The translations under genes and the position numbers were made by a program. A stretch of 64,000 nucleotides of DNA from Cryptomeria japonica (lineage: Eukaryota; Streptophyta; Pinopsida; Cupressales; Cupressaceae), in NCBI RefSeq assembly GCF_030272615.1, contig NC_081410.1, positions 120,528,640 to 120,592,639 of the forward strand. The letters run 5' to 3'. The notes under the pieces were generated by a model. It made no database searches. It worked only from the letters and a program-made list of their open reading frames with translations, and was not told the origin of the DNA. Shown one piece after another: positions 1 to 11,646 of this stretch. Each line of letters begins with the position of its first letter. Within the stretch, counting starts at the first letter, position 1.

Positions 1-896
1 CTCTCCTTCCTAAGGTATGCCAGCACTAAGTCTCCTACTTGAAATTGTATCTTCCTCCTTGTTTTATCAGCTTGAACCTTATATTGCTCGCATTTTTGTT
101 GTAAGGATTGTCTTACCTTATCATGCACCTCTTTAATGCCTTCTGCAAAGTTCTCCCCTTGTGCACTCTTGGGTTCCATTGAATTGAGATCTTTGAGCTC
201 TAATATTCCCCTAGGATGGAATACATACACTATCTCAAAAGGACTTTTACCTGTGCTATGGCTCATTGAGTCATTATATGCATATTCTGCCTGTCCAAGT
301 ACTAGATACCAAGTCTGCCCATGTTGTTTAGTAAAACATCTTAGCAAGTTACCCACTGACCAGTTAACTACCTTTGTCTGACCATCTGATTGAGGATGAT
401 AGGCAAATAAGTAAGATAACTTGGTGCCCAACTTCCTCCAAAGTGTCCTCCAAAAGTGGCTCAAAAACTTCACATCTCTATCACTAACAATGCTTATTGG
501 AAGACCATGAATTCTGACTATCTCCTTGAAGAAGAGGCCTGCAATATAGGTGGCATCATTGGTACTCTTGCAAGGTATGAAATGTGCCATTTTGCTGAAC
601 CTATCTACTACCACATACACACTATCAAATCCTCTTGGTGTCATAGGCAAGCCTAACACAAAATCCATGCTCAAACATTCCCAAGGCCTCTGAGGTATGA
701 CCAACGGTTGATATAAACCTGCATAAATTGAGGTTCCTTTTTCTCTTTGGCAGTTGGTACATTTCTCTACAAATCTTCTCACTTCTGATTGCAACTTGGG
801 CCAATAATAAAACCTACCAACCTGCTCCAAAGTCTTATCAATTGCAAAATGACCTCCTAGACCTCCTTGATGCTTTTCTTGAATAATATTTTACCT
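1..896 (-). pseudogene. Ty3/gypsy integrase (C-terminal pol), open to window edge
   Basis: The minus frame is open from about 890 to base 1. It starts with an HHCC-type zinc-binding region (GGHFAIDKTLEQV, then CTNCQREKG near 770-750). The core domain follows with the first Asp in MDFVLGLP, the second in VSDRDVKF, and the region DGQTKVVN. In active relatives the last motif usually reads DGQTE, so the catalytic Glu of the D,D35E triad appears to be Lys here. The C-terminal end keeps VGDLVLAYLRKE near base 10-40. Integrase would insert the cDNA into chromosomal DNA. The reading frame is unusually well kept compared with the rest of this element, but the Glu to Lys change predicts an inactive enzyme. 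Confidence 0.85.
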
Positions 897-2474
897 CATA
901 GAACATTGAGGTATGCAAAGAAGATGACCTTTGAACAACAAACCCTCTTGTATCATGTATTCTGAATAAGAGACATGTGAGGTATCAGAAAAATCAGAAC
1001 AAACATTATATATCTCTGCAAAATCCTTATTATCCTTGTAGAGGTCTTTCAACTCACACAAACCCACACTTTGCAATTGAATCTTCTGCATGGTCATGAT
1101 TCTCCTACTTAGTGCATCAGCAACTTTGTTGGTTGTCCCTTTCTTGTGTTTAATAGTGAATGTATAAGATTGTAGGTACTCAACCCACTTTAGGTGTCTT
1201 TGGTTCAACTTCTCTTGGCCATTGAGAAAACTAAGGGCATGGTTGTCAGTGAAGACTACAAATTCTTTGGGCAGCAGGTAGTGACGTCATTTTTTCAATG
1301 CTTGAACCATTGCATACAACTCCAAGTCATATGTGGAGTAGCTTTGCTTGGCTTCATATAACTTTTCTGAGAAGAAGGCTATAGGATGTCCCTCTTGGCT
1401 TAAAATTTCCCCTATTGCCCTTTGTCTTGCATCACATTCTACTGTAAACAACTGATTGAAATTAGGCAATCTAAGGGTTGGTAGCTCTGCTATCTTGGTT
1501 TTCAACCTTTCAAACCCCTTATTGGCTCCCTCTGTCCACTTAAAGTGACATTTAATCCCTCCTTTAATGGTATTGAGAATAGGAGCATAAACATGGCTAA
1601 AGTTCCTCACAAATTTCCTATAAAAATATGTCATTCCATGAAAGCTTCTAACTTCACTTATGCCCCTAGGGATAGGCCAATTAAGTATGACTTCTACCTT
1701 ACTTGGATCCATTTTTAAACATCCATGAGAAATAACAAAACCAAGGTAGACAAGTTTTGTTTTCAAAAACTTACATTTTTCAAGGTTAATCTTGAGTTGA
1801 GCCTCCTTCAACTTCTTCAAAACCATCTCCAAATGCTTGAGGTGTCCCTCCTTGAACCTGTTGTAGATCAAAATTTCATCAAGATATACATTTACAAATC
1901 TACCAATAAACTCAACTAAGACTTCATTCGTGAGCCTTTGGAAGGTACTATGTCCATTGGTGAGGCCAAATGGCATCACCAACCACTCATATAGGCATGT
2001 ATTGGTTCTAAAGGTTGTCTTCCATTCATCTCTAGGTCTGATTTTGATCTGATGATAACCAAAATTTAAGTCCACCTTTGTGAAGTAGCTTGCACCTCCT
2101 AGATTGTCTAATAGGTCTTCAATCCTTGGCACGGGAAATCAGTACCTTATAGTAATCTGGTTGATTGCTCTGGAGTCTATGCATATTCTCCATTTTCCTC
2201 CTTTTTTAGGCACTAACATAGTAGGAACAACACATGGACTCAAACTCTTCTTGATAAACCCTTTGTCTAAGAGTTCTTGCACTTGTTTGGCGATATCTTC
2301 ATTTTGACTAGGTGTCATTTTGTAGGCAACTTTGTTTGGTAGATTGGCCCCTGGTATTAAGTCTATTTGATGATTTACATCTCTCATTGGAGGAAAAGAA
2401 TCAGGTAAGTCATCCCCTATCACTTCTACATATTTTTTGAGTAGACCTTGCACCTCTTGAGGCACTTCACTCAT
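897..2474 (-). pseudogene. Ty3/gypsy reverse transcriptase and RNase H, broken
   Basis: The RT begins at 2474 with MVPKKGGKWRICIDSRAIN (near 2230-2180). It continues after an in-frame TGA at 2137-2139, where a CGA-to-TGA change is likely (RY-stop-FPVPR). The palm has FTKVDLNFGYHQIKI and MPFGLTNGHSTFQ. The catalytic box reads VNVYLDEILIY, so the second Asp of YxDD has become Glu. RNase H follows (FTVECDARQRAIGEILSQ, then STYDLELYAMVQALKK), is cut by a TGA at 1287-1289, and resumes to 891 with LNQRHLKWVEYLQSY and ADALSRR. The protein would copy element RNA to DNA. With two stops and a changed active site it is not functional. Confidence 0.9.
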
Positions 2475-2582
2475 TGGATCTGCCTTAGCTTCTTCTCAAA
2501 GTTTCAATACTATAGCATGGCCTAGATGTCCTTCTTGTTTCAACACTTTGAGAAACTCTTTTCCTTTCATCAGCATCACACT

Positions 2583-3116
2583 TTATCCTATTTGTTTTTC
2601 TTCCTTTGGTTCAGGTAGTGGATCCATTTGATACTTCTTCCCATTCTTGGTGATAAGATAGTTGTTCTTCTCCCCATCATGAGTAGCTTTCGCATCATAT
2701 TGCCATGGACGGCCCAACAGAAAATGACAAGCATCCATATCCAATATGTCACATAATAATATGTCCTTGTACTCACCAACTTCAAAATCCATCCATGCTT
2801 GTTCATCAACCAATACATGTTGACCTCGATTGAGCCATGATACCTTATAGGGAGTGAGGTGAGGCAATCTTTTCAATTTGAGTTTGTCCACCATTTCAAC
2901 TGAGACAATATTCTCAGTGGAACCATAATCTACAATCACTTTACAAATCTTCCCATGTGTCCTACAAGTGGTTCTAAACAAGCTTTTCCTTTGTGGTGGC
3001 TCTTGAGCTTGGGGTATCTTGAGCATTGTTCTCCTCATCATCAAGTTTTCTCCATCTGTCACTAGCCATGCCTTGCTAATTGAAGAAGTTACACTTTGAG
3101 TGTCATCCTCTTGCAA
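2583..3116 (-). pseudogene. Ty3/gypsy aspartic protease region
   Basis: A 177-codon minus frame carries the retropepsin-like segment KVIVDYGSTENIVSVEMVD at about 2950-2890. The usual catalytic triplet is DSG or DTG; here it is DYG. Downstream is LLCDILDMDACHFLLGRPWQYD, the second conserved block of plant gypsy proteases (LLGRPW). The frame is shifted relative to the zinc-knuckle frame upstream, so a single-base indel near 3120 is likely. The protease would mature the Gag-Pol polyprotein. The changed active site and the frameshift suggest it is dead. Confidence 0.85.
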
Positions 3117-3127
3117 TAATTGAGTTC

Positions 3128-4212
3128 TTATTTCCCCATGTATGAGCTTTTGGATATTGATGCTTTCCCCGGGAACTTACTCATGGTATGCCCAACTTGA
3201 TTGCAATGATAACACCTACCGGTGAAAATTATATTTCCTCTACCTGAGTTTCCAAACCTGCCCCTAAAATTGCTCCTTCCTCTAAATGCTGCTCTTTGAG
3301 AGTCTCCACTACCTTCTTGGCCTTGTTGCTCTTGACTTCTTGGTGATTTCTGCCCTCTACCAAAGTTTACACTACCTCTGAAATTCTTTCCTCCCCTATG
3401 TTTCAAATTTTGTTCACTCCTTCTTTTGATCTTCTCTTCTTCCCTTAGGGCCAACTAAAAACACTTATGGACAATGTCTGGTGTGAGGATACTTATCTCG
3501 TCTTGTATATTCGGTCTAAGGCCATTCATGTACCTGGCCAACTTCTCCACCTCATTCTCATGCTTCCTAGCCCTCAAACTGAGCTTATGGAACTCTTTAG
3601 TGTATGCATTAACATCTAACTCCCTTTGTTTCAGATTTTGCAGTCTCTTATGAATTTGAACTTCATAATCTCCCGGAAGGAATTGTGCCTTAAGTTTGAT
3701 CTTCATACACTCCCATGAAGTTATCTTCTTTTTGCCTTCTTGTATCCTTTCTTCTTGCATCATATTCCACCAAACCAATGTTGATCCTCTCATTCTTGAT
3801 TTGGCCACATTGACTATTTTCTCTTTTGCTACCTCTTTGTAATCAAAGTGATTATTGAGAGCTTCTATACAATCTAGCAACTCTTCTCAATTGAGGTTTC
3901 CTCCATATGTGGGTAATCCATCCAAGTTGTCTTTAGATATAGATTTGACTGCATCTAATAATTACTTTTGGTCTTGGGGCATAGCTACTACTGTTGGTTC
4001 CTCTCCATCTTCCACTTCTTCATCAGTCTCATCACCCCATTCTGTTTTAACCTTCCCCTTCTCCTTCTTTACCTCTCTGGTTCCTCTACTTCCTTCTGCA
4101 TCCTTCAATCCTTCAATCCTTATATCATCTCTGCCACCATCTATTAGATGGCTTCTGGAGTCATTGCCTTTGGAGGCATTGAACTTGCTTTTGATTCTTC
4201 ACAATCTGACAT
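3128..4212 (-). pseudogene. Ty3/gypsy gag, broken
   Basis: The first ATG after the primer binding site is at 4212-4210, but this part has several stops. A clear retrotransposon gag domain lies at 3880-3455 (VWWNMMQEERIQEGKKKITS, then LKAQFLPGDYEVQIHKRLQN). After an in-frame TAG (3455-3457, CF-stop-LALREEEK) the frame continues into an Arg/Gly-rich nucleocapsid tail (3454-3128) with one zinc knuckle, CYHCNQVGHTMSKF. The family consensus is CX2CX4HX4C, so the fourth ligand is Phe instead of Cys. Gag would package element RNA into particles. The knuckle change, stops and a frameshift after 3128 mark it as a pseudogene. Confidence 0.88.
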
Positions 4213-4233
4213 ACACCAGATCTTTCAAAGAAT

Positions 4234-4246
4234 GGCTTTGATACCA
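4234..4246 (-). promoter_or_regulatory. Primer binding site of Gypsy-1 (initiator Met tRNA type)
   Basis: The minus strand reads TGGTATCAAAGCC three bases inside the 5' LTR boundary. This is one mismatch from TGGTATCAGAGC, the usual plant primer binding site for initiator-Met tRNA. Confidence 0.85.
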
Positions 4247-4249
4247 CTC

Positions 4250-5800
4250 TGATGTAGAGAGTCTTGTTTGATACACCTTCTTGAGTGACTTGTCCTACTC
4301 AACCCTACAACTAATCAAGTCTTTCCTATGGCACTTGGTAGGGGTTATGATAATGAGACCTCCAAGGTTGAAATTTCTTGACTTTCCTCCTAGGTATAGC
4401 CAATGGTTTCTGGACAATCAACTCCTCCACTTGAGGTTGCCACCGCAGTTACTCGCACACTGCTCTCCTGGGCTCCAACCACTCCTACAAGGATCTTAAC
4501 ACACAATCTCTTCCTATGGTTTCCCAATGCATCAAAAAGGTGTCTTCAATGTGTTTTGAGGTTTAAGACTCGCTAAATCCATCGCCTTGGCTTCTTAACC
4601 CTTCTAGGTCTCTACCGACACCTAATTAGACCTAATTGCATTAGCCCTCCCTAGGTAGTTTTTGGGGTTTAATTTGCAAAATTCCCAAAAAATCCTAGAA
4701 ATAAATCATGGATTTGAGTACCCTTTTAGAAGTTACAGACAATACTGGAAAAGTGCATCTAGGTTATCCATACAAATGGGGTTTCCAAAGCTACACTAAA
4801 TTGAAGAGTTTTAGGCCTAGTTGGTGAATTGGCAAGATGGGTCTAGAACTCTTCACCAATCAAATCTCCCAGTCCAAACACCTTGGAAAACTTCAAGGGG
4901 ACTTAGAGTAATTTCCATTCATATGCCACTTGGACCTACACCAATCTTCATGTGCTCACAAACCGCACTTTTCTTGCTATCCTAACTCACCTACTCCCAG
5001 CGGTGAGCCTAGGTCTTCATTGTTTCTCCTCCTCCTGGACCTACAACATCACACACGCTATTACTGAGCTATGTATAGACCCTAACCTATCATTCTTAGT
5101 TATTTCAACAAGTGCCATCAAAGAATGCCTAGGTTAGAGCCATTTCTTGCTCTTAAACCCTACTTGCAAGGGTTTTCCCCCTAGTTGCAAAGAATGAAAG
5201 AAATCTCTACAACCTGGAACAATCAAACCTGCAAATCAACCTTAATGAAAGAAAATATAATTAAAATAAAAATATGGAAATGAGTTTACACCATCTAGTC
5301 CGTACTGGACCATACAAGCAAGGAAAAACAAGACAAAACTGTCAAAAACCAATGGAAACAAGGTTGCTTCACAAACCAAAAACTTTCTCTTGCATTCCCA
5401 ATCCTCCAACCCATACAATGAAGTGAAATTTTGCTTATATACACTTGTTTCAGTTTGTTCAAACAACTTCCTAACACCTATAACTAAAAATGCAACTTTT
5501 GCAAGAAATTGCAAAATCTTGCTCAGCAACTTTTGACAACTTTTGCTCCAGGATGCAATTTTGCATTCTAATGCATTCTAAGGCTCTTAAAGGTCCTCAA
5601 ACACCCTAGAAGACCTAAACACAACACAATTGACTCCTAATACATGAATACATTCATCTGGAGTATTTTTGCCTATGAACTACCTAAGCATCTCACTTCT
5701 CAAGCTAACAGCATCTTGAGCACAATTGACTCAAACCAAAATTTAGACAGCTCAACCATGGCTCTACTGAGTCCTCAATGGTTGGTCCATTATTACATCA
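4250..5800 (-). repeat. 5' LTR of Gypsy-1 (about 1.55 kb)
   Basis: On the minus strand the LTR starts TGATGTAATAATGG at 5800 and ends CTCTACATCA at 4250, giving short inverted ends TGATGT/ACATCA. It is followed after three bases by the primer binding site. The 3' LTR is outside the window, so the 5' boundary (5800) is inferred from the terminal inverted repeat only. Short open frames inside it are not supported as genes. Confidence 0.75.
5434..5441 (-). promoter_or_regulatory. Candidate TATA box of the Gypsy-1 LTR promoter
   Basis: The minus strand reads TATATAAG about 365 bases inside the LTR, a plausible pol II TATA box; transcription would start near 5405. There is no second LTR to compare with. 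Confidence 0.4.
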
Positions 5801-5869
5801 CAAATTAACACACAAACTTAAAACAATTCAAAGCTTTCATTCTTGGAGTGCTAGGTGCCCTTCACCATA

Positions 5870-7150
5870 GAGTAAGGGGGAGGGGGAGATAAAGATAGAA
5901 AGAGAGGAGATAGAGAGGGAGAGACAAAGAGGAAGAGATAGAGAGAGATATAAAGAAAGAGGGAGAGATGATGTATATAGAGGGGAAGAGGGAGAGAGAT
6001 AAATAAATGGACAAATAGAGCTGGAGAGAGGGTGAGAGAAATACAGGACATAGAGATATATTGGAAGAGAAAGAGAGATATATAGAGATATACATGAAGA
6101 AAAAGGGAAAGGTAGAGATAAAGAGATAAATAGGGGGATAGGGAGGGAATGAGGGAGGGAGAGGTGGGGATAAATAGAGAGGAGGGTAAGATAAAGAGAG
6201 GGATGGCCCAGAAAGAGAGAGTGGGGGAAATTGATATAGATAGAGGAAAATATAGATAGATAGAGAGGGATAGAGAGAGAGATAGAGATATAAGTATAGA
6301 AAGATATAGATAGACGAGCCAAAAAGAGATGGAGAGAAATATAGAAAAAGATATATTGTGTAAGAGATATGGAGAAAATGAGAGAGAGAAAGAGAGGGAG
6401 GCAAGAGTGAGAGAAAGGAGCTGACAAAGACAAGTAATAAAGAGATAAAGGTTTAGACTTTAGAGAGAGAGATAGAGAGGGAGAAACATGGAGTGTACAT
6501 GTATATATTAGAGAGCAAAAGTAGAGAAATATAAAAAGAGGGAGTGATGGGGAGATAGGGAGAGATAAGATAGAAAGAGGGAGAGAAGCGATATATAAGG
6601 ATATAAAGAGATATATATAGGGATAGAAAGGATCTAGACAGTAAATATAACTTGTAAAATATAGAGGGGGTGAGAAAGAGGGAGAGATAGAATGAGAGAA
6701 AAGGGGGGGAGAAAGAAATAGAGATAGAAAGATGGTGAGAATTAGAGAGGGGGAGATAGAGAGATAGAAAGATAAAGATATACGAAGTGATATGTGGAGA
6801 GGTAGAGAGGGATATGGGGAGAGTGAGAGATATGAAGGAAGAGTGTATGCTATCTATAAATAGTGAGATAGAATAGAGATGGGGAGGGAGAAATGGGCTG
6901 GAGTGTGTGTTTGTGTGAGTGAGAGAGATATAGATATAAAGATACGGAGGGAGTAAGACAAAATGTGTGTGAGTAAAAGATATATAGAAATAGATATAAA
7001 GAGGAAGAAAGATATACAAAAAAATAGAGAGGGGGGAGAGAGATGATAGAGAAGTAGAGAGATATAAAGAGAGAGACAGAGAGAGACAGAGAGAGACAGA
7101 GAGAGAGAGAGGTAAGGAGATATAGATAAATGAGAGAGATGAAAATGGAG
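5870..7150. repeat. GA-rich low-complexity array (GAGA/GATA words), about 1.3 kb
   Basis: The plus strand is almost pure purine plus T for about 1.3 kb, built from irregular words such as GAGAGA, GATAGA and GGGAGA. The perfect (GACAGAGA) stretch at 7065-7110 is the most regular part. The long Ser/Leu/Tyr-rich frames on the minus strand are products of this composition and not genes. A related array is at 38816-39600. Confidence 0.9.
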
Positions 7151-7299
7151 ATAATAATCAAATGACATGCTACCATCAGCCCCCAAAGAAACATGATATC
7201 CTTAAATTATTGGCATGAAATGAGTAATCAAAAGTTAGTTACTCTTTCTTTCTCTCTCGCTCTAAATATTTAATTTAAGATCTACGTTGAAATTTGTTT

Positions 7300-7695
7300 T
7301 ATTATATAAATTAGAATAAAATTCAAATATAATTATTCTATAATAAATAAAATTTAAATAAGACAAAATATATAAATTCTAATATCTTTTAATTATTATT
7401 TGTAATTCTATTAAAAAACACAAATAATTAGAATACAATTTAAACTTAATTAAAAATAACCCTTAAAAGAAGAAGTGGAAGAATTAGAATAAATAAATAG
7501 AATATCTAATAAAAGAAGATAATATTAAAATAAAATAGTAAGAAAATAAAGATTTTAATTCAAAATATAATTATTCTATCATAATTAAATTTTAATAAGA
7601 CAAATAATTATAGATTAAATTACAATAATTTTTAATTATTATAAAAAGACATAGATAATTAAAATAAATTTTAAACTTAATGAAAAATTAACTCC
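7300..7695. repeat. Two diverged copies of a 150-bp AT-rich repeat
   Basis: Segments at about 7300-7460 and 7549-7690 align well. Both run through ATATAATTATTCTA, a TTTAATAAGACAAA-like word, TTTTAATTATTA and end TTTAAACTTAAT. A third copy lies at 39617-39765, again just after a GA-rich array. The rest of 7200-8000 is AT-rich, with no gene that I can see. Confidence 0.75.
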
Positions 7696-8000
7696 TAATA
7701 AATAATATTAAAATGTATATATATATATTTTATTATTAAAGATCTCTTTTTTTAAATTAATATAAATTTAAGCAATTAATTCTATAGTCTTCATTCTTCT
7801 CCCCAATTTTAAACCATTGATTTCAATAAGTAGGTGGTTCACTTCATATAGGGAATGCTTTGACATAATAATTATAATATAATACAAATTTTATAGTGAA
7901 ATAATATATTTTTCTTAAAAGCATAATTCTAATTTAATTGAAAAAATCTATATTATATAATTATAATAATTAATTAATCTCAAATATAATTACTAATTTG

Positions 8001-8015
8001 TAGTATAATATTATG
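8001..8015. repeat. Target-site duplication of LINE-A, left copy
   Basis: TAGTATAATATTATG here is repeated exactly at 24158-24172. Between the copies lies LINE-A, and a T7 run (its poly-A tail read on the plus strand) directly follows this copy. Confidence 0.92.
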
Positions 8016-8596
8016 TTTTTTTCTTTTGCAAAAGTGAATGAACCACGAATATATTTATTATAATAGTAAACTAGTTCAAGAGCTCCTGGAGGAAAGAACC
8101 CGTTAAGTAAACCTCCATTCCTCGCTCAAGATTACAATGTATAATAGGAATCCACCTCTGAGGATGAAACTTACATACCTAGCTATATAGAAATATAATA
8201 CATCCCAAAAAACACCAAACAATTAGTATATCCAAGGACTAACACAGTCCAAACATGACACTTCAAAACTTGTCATGAGATAACCAGCCCGAGTAAGCCA
8301 TTCGGAGACCATAATAAAACACCACCAAATAATCAGTGTTTCTTGCACAATGTACATATACAAGTATCAACTCCCCTTTATCAGATAAAACTTCATTGTC
8401 AGTAACAACTCCCCTTTATTAAAAGAAAAACATCAATGATTAAAACAGTTAACTTTTATACTATCAACCAAATTACCTCCTTCATAGTTAACAAAATGAG
8501 GTTGTCGAACAATGCCAGGAACAGAGAAAGTGGGCATATAGTATATTATCACAAAAAAATTATGTGAAATGAAACCAAAATTCACTCCTCCATTGG

Positions 8597-9318
8597 CTAT
8601 GAGCCCGAGTAGGAACATTCTCCAGCACTTAAAGCAACAAAAGAAATTACCAGTCCTTCAACAGGTGATTGGTGAAGCTCATTGACATGGTTGAGAGCAA
8701 GCCTAACAGGTGGAGGATCCCGGTTAACCTGCATCACAACCTCATTACCCACATGCAATGGCGGGCGGAGAGCAGAGGAACTCGATTGCCCATGCTCATA
8801 GCCTAATATAGCTAAGATAGCATGTAGCTTTGAAAAGATTCTACTCTTCAAATCTGAAATCAGTACTCTACCCACATTGAGGACAACTAACTGAAAGGGT
8901 GTCACATTTTGAAGAGACAGAGACATCTTGATAATGTCAAAGATTAGGGGAAATTCCTCATGATTTAGCAAGAAATGCCTAGGAAATAGGCTTCCTACTT
9001 TAGCTTGACCATTCCAAAGATCATAATGACGAATAGCCTCTGGAAGTTGATTATCTTCCAAAATATATGCCCTAACAGTTTTGTGGATGATATTTTTAAA
9101 GGAACCCATGACTACAACACATCAACTATGTTGGATAGGAAAATTGAAACCAGTTGGGAGGGAAAAACAAACCTCTTTTCCTGCGAGTAAAGGATTTCCT
9201 TACCAATTATCCTCTGAATGCTACATTTGCAATGCTGGCAGGTGATATTGAAGGCAATTCCCAACTGCTCATCTATGATATGATCCTCGAACGACATCTC
9301 CCAAGCAGAAACCCTCAA
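8597..9318 (-). pseudogene. Unrecognised ORF in the LINE-A 3' region, after RNase H (ORF3-like)
   Basis: Two overlapping minus frames lie about 570 bp downstream of the RNase H end: 9318-9112 (68 codons) and 9109-8597 (170 codons, starting MGSFKNIIHKTV). A single frameshift would join them. The 170-codon part has a mixed hydrophobic pattern (for example FPLIFDIIKMSLSLQN) and no motif that I know. It could be a third LINE ORF, decayed 3' UTR that stays open by chance, or transduced flanking DNA. LINE-B, LINE-E and LINE-F also have open frames in this position, but I could not align this one to them. Confidence 0.4.
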
Positions 9319-9882
9319 GAAAATTTTGTAATTTCACAGGGAAATCTCCATTATGCACCCAAACAAGGCAAGCGACAGAGGAGATATGCATCTGAAGAAG
9401 AGACACTCGGGTAATAAAATAGTCACTAGCTTTATGCGTATGAAGGAAGAAATAAAAAATTATAATATTCTCCATCAAAAATCATTTCCAATCCTTTCCA
9501 TATGGTGTCAAATAATTAATCGCTCTGGACTACATGTGTGAGTTGAATCATGTAATTATAACATGAACTGGATTGGAGTGTCGCATGTGTGAGAGCATAT
9601 GAGTAAGTAACGTCAATCTCATGGTACTCATAGGTAAGTAACTTAGGTTTCCAATGTACTACTAGCAATGATGGAGGAATAATAAATCAAGCAACCCGAG
9701 ATAATATAATTCAAGTATGAAATGTATCTGCTTGCTCACAAGAGGTGCGATGCAAACCGTCCAATCAACAAGCTGCAGATTGAAGGTAATCAAACTATCT
9801 AATCTCTTGAAAATAAAACAAGAAGCTACTCTATCATGAAGAGACCTATGATAATGAGAATGAGGAATCTGGAAGCCGACTA

Positions 9883-10330
9883 TCAATTTGTTTTTTCAGA
9901 ATTGATAATGTTTGCTAGTTGAGGAATTTTTTCTATATTAAAATGTGAAAGTGAAGAACCCATTTCCAACTTGTCACAACCAAGAGTAGCCAAAGCATTT
10001 GTTGCTCTATTACCTTCCCTAAATACATGAGAGATGCAACATTCATCAAACGAGTCTAACAACATCCAGGATTGATTTAAAATGTAAGAAAATTTCCAAT
10101 TAAATGAACATCTAGATATGCAAGCTTTAACTATGATAGAAGAATCTCCTTCAACATGGATCTTAGAGAACCTTAATTTTTTTGCCAATGTCAATCCAAA
10201 TAATAGGGAAAGGGCTTCTGCCAAATTATTTGTTATAGGAGAAGATTTAATTGCCAAAAGATGACCTAAATGATCTCTTATACAAACTCCAATCCCTGAG
10301 TCACCTGGATTTCCTCTAGATGAACCATCA
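9883..10330 (-). pseudogene. LINE-A ORF2 C-terminal RNase H domain
   Basis: The minus strand shows the plant RVT_3-type RNase H: LNFDGSSRGNPGDSGIGV at 10340-10285, then the Glu in NNLAEALSLLFGL, Asp in VEGDSSIIVKA, and REGNRATNALATLG. In relatives the last motif normally has Asp before the (A/W)LA segment; here it is Asn, so a catalytic residue may be lost. The frame ends at 9883. RNase H would remove RNA from the RNA:DNA hybrid during target-primed reverse transcription. Confidence 0.88.
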
Positions 10331-11578
10331 AAATTTAACTAGTTCTCTATTGATTGAATGATTTCCATGACCAAATGGAGCATATAAGGAGGGGATAGTT
10401 AAACCTTTCCAAACCTTGATAATGTGACCATCCCAAGAGGAAAAATTAAAGTTGCTATTTTTGTTCTTGATGTAAGCATTAACCTGTTCTGAGGTATATT
10501 TCTCAATTCCCTCTAGAATCAATTGAATTGGAGAATCTACCTGTCTAAAAATTCTTCTATTCCTTTCCCACCAGATTGACCATATGACTGTTGTCGGGAT
10601 ACATTTCCAAATGCTTGCAAATAAAAAACTAGAAAATAGAGCTGGCCATGATTGCAATAGCTCCCATAAAGTATAAGGCAATGGCATAGAAAGATTTAAA
10701 TTTTCCAAAACATGAGTCTAGCATTGATGAGCAAAGGGGCACCTTAGGAGTAAGTGATCCACAGTCTTGGTCTCAACCTTGCATAAAACACAACTAAAAG
10801 GGTTAGCAATATGTAATCTTTCCAATTTATCACTTGTTAGGATCCTCTTTCTCAAAGCTAACCAGGCAAAGCAACCTTCTTTAGGAAGAACCACACTATT
10901 CCAACAAAATGAAAAGGCTCTACTATTAACTTGCTGATTTTCCATATGCTGAGCAGCCACATAACCATCTTTAACTGAATATTTACCATCATGCACTGGA
11001 GCCCAGATCAACTTATCTTCTTGATTATAAATGTACACTCTTCTTTTTGTCAATAGCTCCTGAAAACAAATCCTTTGATCATCTCTAATGGGTAAATCCG
11101 AAGGATCTTTCCAAATGACTTTCCCTAAAAAAAGTTCCACTCTAGTAACATAATCTATCAAGAATGATCCCCAACAATTTTTAGTAATTGGAATAGCATC
11201 GAGTAGAAGCTTTGAGAGCTTCAAAGGAGGCAGACCATTCCACGAGTCCTCCCAAAATTGAATGCTCTCACCATTATGAACCTCCCAAGATATATATCTT
11301 GTGATAACTTGTCTACAATACATCATGAAGTTCCAAACAGTTGATCACTTTGGGGGATCAAGAATAGTTATAACATGAGAAGGATTTAGAGAATCCAAGT
11401 ACTTTTCTTCCATGATTCTGCACCACTTAGTGTCTAGTTTGGTAACTATTTTCCACACAAGGTTACCCCTAAAGGCTATGTTCCTATTAGATAAGTCATG
11501 TAGACCTACTCCCCCTCCCCCCTTGTCATGTGTCATTTCCTTAATTGAGATAAGCGGGATCTTTTTTTCTTCTGACAT
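10331..11578 (-). pseudogene. LINE-A ORF2 post-RT region with zf-RVT-like zinc-binding domain
   Basis: From 11578 the frame reads the segment after RT common in plant LINEs (GGGGVGLHDLSNRNIAFRGN). From 11326 it continues with VHNGESIQFWEDSWNG and the zinc-binding domain near 10870-10730 (FAWLALRKRILTSDKLERL, then CVLCKVETKTVDHLLLRCPF). The pattern CX2C, HX5C fits zf-RVT. The piece 10708-10328 (IWSIWWERNRRIF) links to RNase H. A TAG stands at 10718-10720 and shifts or stops separate the parts. Confidence 0.88.
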
Positions 11579-11646
11579 ATTGTCCCTCCATAAGAAACCT
11601 CAAATAATTTTTTCAATATGTTGAATAACTCCAGCAGGGGCTTTTA

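Larger units (their letters stand above)
1..5800 (-). mobile_element. Ty3/gypsy LTR retrotransposon, 5' LTR to integrase (Gypsy-1, truncated by window edge)
   Basis: Reading the minus strand from 5800 downwards gives a 5' LTR (5800-4250), a primer binding site, gag, protease, reverse transcriptase, RNase H and integrase in Ty3/gypsy order. The C-terminal end of integrase is reached at about base 1, so the rest of the element and the 3' LTR lie outside the window. The coding part is broken by several stops and frameshifts, the RT box reads YLDE rather than YLDD, and the gag zinc knuckle lacks its last Cys. The element therefore looks defective. The lineage within Ty3/gypsy was not determined. 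Confidence 0.9.

Noticed and set aside
3855-4499. Plus-strand frames opposite gag and in the LTR of Gypsy-1
   Set aside because: They are antisense to the gag frame or within the LTR and carry no motif.
5870-7150. CRISPR-like or centromeric satellite array
   Set aside because: No fixed repeat/spacer pattern and no constant monomer length could be found.
5837-7194. Several minus-strand frames of 60-198 codons rich in Ser, Leu, Tyr and Ile
   Set aside because: They overlap each other in different frames and simply translate the GA-rich array; the same happens at 38730-39456. No coding constraint is visible.
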